In this document: in pieces, positions 1-5,186 of the stretch
Layout: the number at the start of each line of letters is the position of its first letter
How positions within the stretch are numbered: the stretch's first letter is position 1
Assembly: GCA_903941145.1 (NCBI GenBank)
Contig: CAJANQ010000357.1
Location: forward strand, 1 to 6,069
Reading direction: 5' to 3'
DNA: 6,069 bases
DNA from: an uncultured Actinomycetes bacterium
GTDB taxonomy: Bacteria > Actinomycetota > Acidimicrobiia > Acidimicrobiales > Microtrichaceae
Translations under genes and position numbers: made by a program
The notes under the pieces: model-generated
Database searches by the model: none
The model's input: only the letters and a program-made list of their open reading frames with translations
What the model was told of the DNA's origin: nothing

Positions 1-1444
1 CGCTCACCATGCCGAACATGCCCGTCTCGCGCTCGGCGTGGTTGAGGATGTGGCAGTGCCAGACCCACACACCGGGTCGCTCCGCCTTGAAGAGCACCGT
101 GAAGCGCTCGCCGGGAGCGATCGAGATGGTGTCGGCCTGGTAGGGCGAGTCGAGCGGGATGCCGTCACGGCCGATGACGATCTGCGGGAACTGGTGCAGG
201 TGCATCGGGTGCGAGAGTGCGCCCTCGTTGTAGTAGTTCACGAGCGCCCAGTCGCCGACCTTCATCGAGTAGGCCTGCGTGCCGGGGAACGACTTGCCGT
301 TGAGGCTGAGGCCGATGACGCCGGCGTCGTTCAGCACCATGTTGAACTCCTGGGCCACCTTGAGGTCGGCGGGGACCTCGGTGCCCGACACGGTCCGGCC
401 ACGCGGGACCTGGTAGTCGGCGGAGCCACCGCCACCCTTGGGCGAGAAGATCATGGCGCCCCACATGCCGTTGGTGACCTGGGTCATGCCGCTGGCGTGC
501 GGGTGGTACATCGCGACGGCCGGCTTCTCGACCGTGTACTCGTAGGTGTAGGTCTCGCCCGGCTCGATCAGCTTCTGGGTGAGCGGCGCCACGCCGTCCT
601 GCAGGTTGGGCAGCACCATGCCGTGCATGTGGATGTCGGTGCCCATCGGCAGCTTGTTGTTGAGGACGACCTTGATGCGGTCACCCACCTCGCCACGGAT
701 GGTCGGCGCCGGGACGGTGCCGTTGTAGGTCCAGGCCTTCACGGTCTGGCCGGGGGCGATCTCCCAGTCGGTGATCGCTGCCGTGAGTTCGAACACCTTG
801 GTGCCGGCGGCCTCGACCTTCGGGGCGAGCTCCTGGCCGCCCAGGCCCTTGGTGTTGGGCTTGCCGGACGTCACGGCGTCCACGAACGGCTGGAAGGACG
901 TCATCATGTCCTTGTCCATCTGGGCGTAGTCGGCGCTGCTGCCGGACGAACCGGACCCCATGTTCATTCCGGACATGGCGGAGTCACCGCCGCCGCCGCT
1001 GCCGGACACGGTCAGGGTCGCCGTCATGCCGGCGTCCTTGTGGCCGGGGATGGCGCAGTAGATCTCGTAGTCACCGGCCTCGAGCCCGGTGAGCTCGAGG
1101 TCCTCGGTCTTGCCTGCGGCGATGTCGGAGGTCCTGCCGACCTCGTTGCCGTCCTTGGTGACGACCACGTTGTGGACCGTGCTCGACGCCTTGTTGGTCA
1201 CGGCCAGGGTCACGTCGCCGGCTGCCACGTCGAGCGTGCCGCCGATCTTGAAGTCGGTGAGCTCGATCGCCGCGGTGGAGCTTCCACAGCCCGAGCTGCC
1301 GCCGTCGCCGCCACGGGCGACGAACCCGATGGCCAGGATCACGAGTGCCAGGGCCATACCGCCGCCCAGCACTGCGAGCAGCGTCGAGTACGGGTTGGCC
1401 TTCTGTCCCGACCGCTGGTCGGCTGTCGTCACGTCGTCGGACAT
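1..1444 (-). CDS. Membrane-anchored multicopper oxidase with fused N-terminal blue-copper domain (3' end beyond window)
   Basis: I translated this from the ATG at 1444; 481 codons are visible and the C-terminus lies past the left edge. A hydrophobic segment at about residues 19-43, after a short polar N-terminus, should anchor the protein with its bulk outside the cytoplasm. Residues ~58-147 form a plastocyanin-like cupredoxin with a full type 1 copper set: H91, C130, H135, M140 (motif CAIPGHKDAGM). A Gly/Ser/Met-rich linker covers ~148-181. The first catalytic domain (~215-335) has HMHG (272-275) and HPH (314-316). The second (~355 onward) has HPMHLH (412-417) and HCHILNH (463-469) followed by M476. 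These are the four His motifs for a trinuclear cluster plus a type 1 site in the last domain. The fold resembles copper nitrite reductase, but the first domain has HP where nitrite reductases have the copper-binding HC, so an oxygen-reducing two-domain-type oxidase is more likely. The substrate is unknown. Confidence 0.93.
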   Translation of the reverse strand, partial: MSDDVTTADQRSGQKANPYSTLLAVLGGGMALALVILAIGFVARGGDGGSSGCGSSTAAIELTDFKIGGTLDVAAGDVTLAVTNKASSTVHNVVVTKDGNEVGRTSDIAAGKTEDLELTGLEAGDYEIYCAIPGHKDAGMTATLTVSGSGGGGDSAMSGMNMGSGSSGSSADYAQMDKDMMTSFQPFVDAVTSGKPNTKGLGGQELAPKVEAAGTKVFELTAAITDWEIAPGQTVKAWTYNGTVPAPTIRGEVGDRIKVVLNNKLPMGTDIHMHGMVLPNLQDGVAPLTQKLIEPGETYTYEYTVEKPAVAMYHPHASGMTQVTNGMWGAMIFSPKGGGGSADYQVPRGRTVSGTEVPADLKVAQEFNMVLNDAGVIGLSLNGKSFPGTQAYSMKVGDWALVNYYNEGALSHPMHLHQFPQIVIGRDGIPLDSPYQADTISIAPGERFTVLFKAERPGVWVWHCHILNHAERETGMFGMVS

Positions 1445-1450
1445 CCGACG

Positions 1451-1456
1451 CTCCTC
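1451..1456 (-). promoter_or_regulatory. Ribosome binding site of the multicopper oxidase
   Basis: On the minus strand GAGGAG lies 6 nt before the ATG at 1444, within a longer purine run GAGAGAGGAG. This is a strong Shine-Dalgarno sequence at normal spacing. It fixes the oxidase start, and it contrasts with the other genes in the window, none of which has a clear one. Confidence 0.8.
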
Positions 1457-1541
1457 TCTCTGCCACCGCCCTGAACGGGAGTGACGTTGGTTCCCAAGTG
1501 ACGCAGCCACCCCTGACTGCGTTCGCCCCGACGCTAGCGGT

Positions 1542-1585
1542 GGTGAAATGCATCGTGCGAGGCGATCGGGTGAAATATGTCAATC
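1542..1585 (+). repeat. Two imperfect direct repeats (GGTGAAAT type) in the divergent intergenic region
   Basis: GGTGAAATGCATCG begins at 1542 and GGTGAAATATGTCAATCG begins at 1569, a 27-bp period. The first 8 bases are identical and the next part is similar. Two opposite-strand versions, AATTCAC at 1604-1610 and 1643-1649, lie further along, so the GTGAA core occurs four times in about 110 bp, twice in each orientation. The position between two divergent genes suggests regulator binding sites, but no regulator gene is in view and the motif is short enough that chance is possible. Confidence 0.35.
1578..1583 (-). promoter_or_regulatory. Possible -35 hexamer for the multicopper oxidase (TTGACA)
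   Basis: On the minus strand, positions 1583 to 1578 read TTGACA, a perfect -35 consensus, about 134 bases upstream of the oxidase start and pointing towards it. No convincing TANNNT -10 box lies 16-19 bp downstream, so this is only a candidate. It coincides with the more AT-rich stretch expected for a control region. Confidence 0.25.
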
Positions 1586-1663
1586 GATGACACCGATAAC
1601 CGCAATTCACTGTCGGCGAACAAGCACCATGCCAATAGGGGAAATTCACGAGAGGGCGCGCCC

Positions 1664-1669
1664 TACGCT
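1664..1669 (+). promoter_or_regulatory. Possible -10 box of a leaderless promoter for the acyl-CoA ligase
   Basis: TACGCT matches the actinobacterial TANNNT -10 pattern and ends 6 nt before the GTG at 1676. That spacing would place transcription start on the G of the GTG, the arrangement known for leaderless actinobacterial mRNAs. It agrees with the lack of a Shine-Dalgarno sequence there. No good -35 box is seen, and a six-base match with three fixed positions is weak on its own. Confidence 0.35.
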
Positions 1670-1675
1670 GCGGCG

Positions 1676-3235
1676 GTGCTCGCCACCACCGTCCGAGGGG
1701 CCGCCGAACGATTCGGCGACCGCGCCGCCGTGCTCTCCCCCGAGGGCCGCCTGACGTACGCCGAGCTCGAGGCCGCCTCCGGCCGCGCCGCGGCCGGACT
1801 GCGGGCCGCCGGGGTCCGGCCGGGCGACCTGGTCGCACTCCTCCTGCCGTCGGGCGGCGACTGGGCGGTCGCGGCGGTCGCCGTGGACCGGGTCGGCGGC
1901 GTCGTGGCCGGAGTGAGCCCCAAGCTGGCGCCGCCGGAGCGCGCGGCGCTCGTCGAGGTCCTCCGCCCCCGCCTGGTGCTGGCCGACCCGTCGCTCGTGG
2001 ACGGTCTCCCGCTGCGCACCAAGGTCGTCACCGTCGCGCCCGGCGGACGGTGTGCAGAGCTTGCCGTGGACGACGCCGGCACCGCCGACCTTCCCGACGC
2101 CGTGCTCGACGACCCCGGGCGGCCGACGCTCGTGTGCTGCACCTCGGGCACGACCGGCCGCCCCAAGGGCGCGCTCTTCCGGGTCGGGCAGCTGCGGGCC
2201 GTCGCCGAGATCGACCTGGGCGCGGAGTTCGAGACCCGGTGGGACGGCGGCAGCCCCATGCTGGCGTCCACGGAGTTCGCCCACGTCGGGATGGTCGGCA
2301 AGTTCCCGTGGTACTTCCGGCTCGGGGCGACGCTCGTGGTGATGGAGCGCTGGCGGCCCGACGACGCCCTCCGTCTGGTGGCCGAGCACCGCATGCCGGT
2401 CCTAGGCGTGGTGGCCCCTCAGCTGGCGCTCATGCTGCGCTCGCCACTGGCCGACGGGCTGGACCTCTCGTGCGTCCAGACCGTGATCGCTGGCGGCGCG
2501 CCGTCGCCCCCGGCGCTCGTCAAGGAGGCGGTCGCCCGGCTGGGCTGCCACTACTCGATCCGCTACTCCTCGACGGAGTCGGGCGGGGTCGGGCTGGCGA
2601 CCCCGGCGGACGCCGACGAGCGGCAGGCCACCCGCACCCTCGGCCGTCCGAGGCCCGGGGTCGAGGCCCGCGTCGTCGACGAGGACGGGAACGAGCTGGG
2701 GCCCGATCAGGTCGGCGAGCTGCAGCTGCGATCCCCCGCCACGATGGTCGGCTACTGGAACGACCCGGACGCCACCGCCGCGGCGCTGACCGCCGACGGC
2801 TGGCTCCGCACCGGGGACCTGGCCACGGTCGACACGACCGGCTGCATCACGCTCGCTGGACGGCGCACCGAGATGTTCATCCGCGGTGGCTACAACGTGT
2901 TCCCCGCCGAGGTCGAGGCCGTGCTCGGCGAGCACCCCGGCGTCGCGGCAGTGGCCGTGGTCCCCCGGCCCGACCCCGTGCTCGGCGAGCTGGGGGTGGC
3001 CGTCGTGGTCCCGGCCGACCCGGCCAGCCCGCCGACGCTCGCCGCACTCCGCGAGTTCGGCGGTGCCGCGCTCGCCCACCACAAGCTCCCTGACGACCTG
3101 GTCCTGGCCGACGCCCTCCCCCTGACCGTGGCGACGAAGCTCGACCGGTCCGCGCTCCGGACCCTGGTCGCCGGGAACGCCCCGACGGACGAAACCCTCC
3201 AGCACCCCGGCCGGCCGGCCGATGGGTCTGTGTGA
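1676..3235 (+). CDS. AMP-forming acyl-CoA synthetase/ligase (class I adenylate-forming enzyme)
   Basis: The enzyme should activate a carboxylic acid with ATP to an acyl-adenylate and then load it on CoA or a carrier thiol, in the cytoplasm. All core motifs are present (residues counted from an in-frame ATG at 1577): the phosphate loop TSGTTGRPKG at 189-198, the adenine motif YSSTES at 330-335, WLRTGD with ribose-binding D414, the hinge region GRRTEMF from 428 followed by IRGGYNVFP, and the C-terminal catalytic lysine in ATKLDR at K521. The last motif usually reads TGK, so a Gly is replaced. I prefer the GTG at 1676 (519 aa): homology-like sequence begins just after it, whereas the 33 codons from 1577 have many A/T third positions, unlike the nearly pure G/C beyond. 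The chain acid or aromatic substrate cannot be told from the motifs. The stop overlaps the next gene. Confidence 0.92.
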   Translation: MLATTVRGAAERFGDRAAVLSPEGRLTYAELEAASGRAAAGLRAAGVRPGDLVALLLPSGGDWAVAAVAVDRVGGVVAGVSPKLAPPERAALVEVLRPRLVLADPSLVDGLPLRTKVVTVAPGGRCAELAVDDAGTADLPDAVLDDPGRPTLVCCTSGTTGRPKGALFRVGQLRAVAEIDLGAEFETRWDGGSPMLASTEFAHVGMVGKFPWYFRLGATLVVMERWRPDDALRLVAEHRMPVLGVVAPQLALMLRSPLADGLDLSCVQTVIAGGAPSPPALVKEAVARLGCHYSIRYSSTESGGVGLATPADADERQATRTLGRPRPGVEARVVDEDGNELGPDQVGELQLRSPATMVGYWNDPDATAAALTADGWLRTGDLATVDTTGCITLAGRRTEMFIRGGYNVFPAEVEAVLGEHPGVAAVAVVPRPDPVLGELGVAVVVPADPASPPTLAALREFGGAALAHHKLPDDLVLADALPLTVATKLDRSALRTLVAGNAPTDETLQHPGRPADGSV

Positions 3236-4083
3236 ACCTCGACGCCACCCAGTTCCTCGTTGCGGCCGCGGCCGGCGTCGGCGGCCTGCTCGTGGCGTGG
3301 GCGGCCACCGTGCCGCTGCTCCGCTACAAGGAGCAACGGGCCAAGTCCCGTCGCGACCACCGGCACCGTGACGACGCCGCCACGGTCGTGCCGGCGGTCG
3401 CAGTGCTCCGCCACGCACGTTGCGGAGCGTGCCGCCACGACTGCGCCGCGACCGACGTGGCACCGCTGGTCGGCTGGCGGACCTGCCGCACCTGCGGCGC
3501 ACCCGCTGGACGGTGGTCGGCCGGGTACCAGCTGTCCACCGCGGTCGCCTGTGCCGTCACTGTGTGGTCGTTCTGGGGCGCGGCCGGACTGGTCCCGGTG
3601 CTGCTGCTCGCTCTCGTGGTCACTGCGGTCTCGCTCGTCGACGCCCGTCTGCACCTCATCCCCACCCGGCTCGTCCAGCTGGGCCTGGTACTTGGCGGCG
3701 CCTCGATCGTGGTGGCCTCGGTCGCCGTCGGCGAGCCCTGGGCGATCGTCCGGGCCGTCGTCGGCGCGCTGCTCGTCAGCGGGTTCCTCTTCGTCATGCT
3801 GGTCGTGACCCGCGGCGGCATCGGCTTCGGCGACGTGCGGCTGGGTCTGCTGCTCGGGCTCTACCTCGGGTGGTTGGACCTGCGGCTGGCGCTCTACGCG
3901 CTCGTCGTCGGCAGCCTGGTCGGCGTGCTCACCGGGCTCGTCGGTGCGGTGCTGAAGGAACGGTCCGCCGGTCGCGGGCTCCGGACGGCGCTCACCGGCC
4001 GTTCGGCCGCGTTCGCGTTCGGCCCCTCGCTCGCGGTCGGGACGCTGCTGGCACTCTGGTGCCGGCACTGGCTGCTCGGCTGA
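3232..4083 (+). CDS. Prepilin peptidase (A24 family, GxGD aspartyl protease)
   Basis: A polytopic inner-membrane protein of 283 aa that should cleave the leader of type IV pilin-like or type II secretion pseudopilin precursors. The two catalytic aspartates are visible: D137 in SLVDARLHLIP and D201 in GIGFGDVRL, the GxGD signature. Two cysteine pairs, C64/C67 and C85/C88, match the zinc-binding CxxC pairs of the N-terminal domain in bifunctional prepilin peptidases. About eight hydrophobic segments can be counted, and a very basic loop occupies about 31-47. The N-terminus departs from the usual GSFLNVVIYRLP-like stretch, and the usual YPLVEL after the zinc site reads YQLSTA, so N-methylation may be lost or altered. 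The GTG start overlaps the ligase TGA in GTGA, and no clear Shine-Dalgarno is present, so translation is probably coupled. No pilin or secretion genes lie in the window. Confidence 0.9.
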   Translation: MNLDATQFLVAAAAGVGGLLVAWAATVPLLRYKEQRAKSRRDHRHRDDAATVVPAVAVLRHARCGACRHDCAATDVAPLVGWRTCRTCGAPAGRWSAGYQLSTAVACAVTVWSFWGAAGLVPVLLLALVVTAVSLVDARLHLIPTRLVQLGLVLGGASIVVASVAVGEPWAIVRAVVGALLVSGFLFVMLVVTRGGIGFGDVRLGLLLGLYLGWLDLRLALYALVVGSLVGVLTGLVGAVLKERSAGRGLRTALTGRSAAFAFGPSLAVGTLLALWCRHWLLG

Positions 4084-4106
4084 GCCGGCCCGCCGAACTT
4101 CAGCCG
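4077..4106. terminator. Candidate bidirectional hairpin between convergent genes
   Basis: CGGCTGA (4077-4083) and TCAGCCG (4100-4106) form a perfect 7-bp inverted repeat with a 16-nt GC-rich loop. The left arm ends in the stop codon of the prepilin peptidase and the right arm begins with the stop codon of the SGNH gene, so the hairpin spans the whole convergent junction. There is no T-tract on either side, so a classical intrinsic terminator is doubtful. It may act as a mRNA 3'-end structure or be incidental in GC-rich DNA. Confidence 0.35.
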
Positions 4107-5185
4107 CCCGCAGGCTCCTGGGCGGTGCCGTCGGCCACGGTCGTGGTGGTCGTGGTCGTGGTCGGGGCCGGACCGCCGTAGAGGTCCTGCAGGAACGGGA
4201 TGAGCTCGGTCATCGTGTGCTGCAGGCACTTCGACGACAGGTGCACGCCGTCGCCGGCGAAGCACTTGACCGTGCCCAGGTCGTCCAGCTCGACGTAGTC
4301 GGCGAACCCGCCGTCGGGCCCGGCCACCACCTTGGCGAGGTCGAAGTACTCCACCCAGTCACGCCGCTTGGCCTCTTCCTTGGCCACCCGGTTGATGGTC
4401 TGGAGCGCCTCTTGGATCTTGGGGTTGCCCACGTTGGGCTCGCCCACCCAGACCACGCGCCGGCCGTCGCCGCGGGCGAGGTCCATGACCTGCGCCACGC
4501 GCTCGCGGTAGGCGGCCTCCCAGCCGGGCGAGCCGTACAGGGCCACGACCTTGCCGTCGGGGGTCAGGACCGACTGCTGGTCGTTGGCCCCGACCATGAA
4601 CATGTACACCTCGGGCTTGTCCTGGGCGATCAGCTCCTGGGTGCGGGCGACCCAGTCGAAGTAGTCGGACCGGGTCAGGCCGGTCGCGACCTTGCCCTTC
4701 ACGTCGACCGCCAGTTCGGGGTGCTTGGTCGCCGAGGCCTTGAGCTGGTTGCCGACCCCCTGCGAGGTCGAGTCACCAGCGACCATGATCCGCAGCGGCG
4801 AGGCCTCCGTCGGCACCCGCATCGGCGGCAGCGCGGTCGTGGTCGGCGAGGTCGGGACCGTCGTGGTCGGGGCCGGTGCGTCCGAGTCGGGCTCCTGGAT
4901 CCCGAGCCGCACCGCCGCCCAGTCGTAGGGACGGTTGAGCGAGAACAGGTTCGCCAGGCGGTCCACGGTCTTGGCGGAGAGCAGCGAGACCGACCGCTGC
5001 CAGCCGAGCGGCATGCCCTCGGCCGACTTCACCAGGTTGCCCGAGGCCAGGACGACGAACACGGCGAGCGCCACGACGAGCCCGCGCCACACGGTCTGCG
5101 CCGGCATCGTCCGTCGGACGCGCCGCGACGGGCCGCGACGGGCCGGGGCGGGGCGGTCGGTTCGGGGGCGGGGTGCGGCTGCCAT
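4100..5185 (-). CDS. Membrane-anchored SGNH hydrolase/acyltransferase, DUF459-like
   Basis: A 361-aa protein with an Arg-rich N-terminus, one hydrophobic segment at about 32-50, a Pro/Thr-rich linker (about 102-130) and an extracytoplasmic SGNH domain. SGNH blocks in order: VAGDSTSQG with nucleophile S139; TGLTRSDYFDW at 169-178, typical of DUF459 proteins; GANDQQ with oxyanion N201; and GDGVHLS with D312 and H315 completing the triad. The family relation (DUF459, near AlgX/AlgJ and DltD-type partners of MBOAT proteins) is recognised from these blocks. It probably transfers or removes acyl groups on an extracellular glycan using acyl groups delivered by the MBOAT protein encoded just upstream. 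The C-terminus ends in eight consecutive Thr and a Pro/Gly tail. The ATG at 5185 lies 1 nt after the MBOAT stop and has no Shine-Dalgarno, so coupling is likely; M27 (5107) is an alternative start that would drop only the basic tail. Confidence 0.88.
   Translation of the reverse strand: MAAAPRPRTDRPAPARRGPSRRVRRTMPAQTVWRGLVVALAVFVVLASGNLVKSAEGMPLGWQRSVSLLSAKTVDRLANLFSLNRPYDWAAVRLGIQEPDSDAPAPTTTVPTSPTTTALPPMRVPTEASPLRIMVAGDSTSQGVGNQLKASATKHPELAVDVKGKVATGLTRSDYFDWVARTQELIAQDKPEVYMFMVGANDQQSVLTPDGKVVALYGSPGWEAAYRERVAQVMDLARGDGRRVVWVGEPNVGNPKIQEALQTINRVAKEEAKRRDWVEYFDLAKVVAGPDGGFADYVELDDLGTVKCFAGDGVHLSSKCLQHTMTELIPFLQDLYGGPAPTTTTTTTTVADGTAQEPAGG
4139..4162 (-). repeat. Thr-codon repeat near the C-terminus of the SGNH gene
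   Basis: Eight consecutive ACC/ACG codons encode T342-T349. The near-periodic pattern makes this a short hexamer-like microsatellite that could vary in length by slippage without breaking the frame when whole codons are gained or lost. Similar shorter Thr runs occur in the linker at about residues 107-117. Thr/Pro tracts like this are common in exported actinobacterial proteins as extended, possibly glycosylated, linkers. Confidence 0.5.
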
Positions 5186-5186
5186 G

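Noticed and set aside
1..1444. Copper nitrite reductase (NirK/AniA) as the identity of the left-edge gene
   Set aside because: The first catalytic domain lacks the HC type 1 copper ligand pair and has HPH, while the last domain has HCH with a type 1 site, which is the oxidase pattern.
38..1474. Long open frame on the plus strand (478 codons) opposite the multicopper oxidase
   Set aside because: It is the antisense shadow of the oxidase, whose copper motifs are unmistakable. The predicted protein is His/Val/Gly/Asp-rich without any recognisable domain, as expected for the complement of GC-rich coding DNA.
1445..1675. Small RNA, riboswitch or tRNA in the divergent intergenic region
   Set aside because: No cloverleaf, conserved riboswitch core or strong hairpin with a T-tract was seen. 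Only short repeats and promoter-like hexamers could be supported.
2050..3093. Alternative plus-strand frame of 347 codons inside the ligase gene
   Set aside because: It is an extremely Arg-rich frame-shifted reading of the ligase. The true frame carries every adenylate-forming motif in order.
2402..4068. Two overlapping long minus-strand open frames (366 and 392 codons) opposite the ligase and prepilin peptidase
   Set aside because: They are Arg/Gly/Pro-rich and Gln/Asp/Arg-rich low-complexity products with no motif or membrane pattern, lying opposite two well-supported genes.
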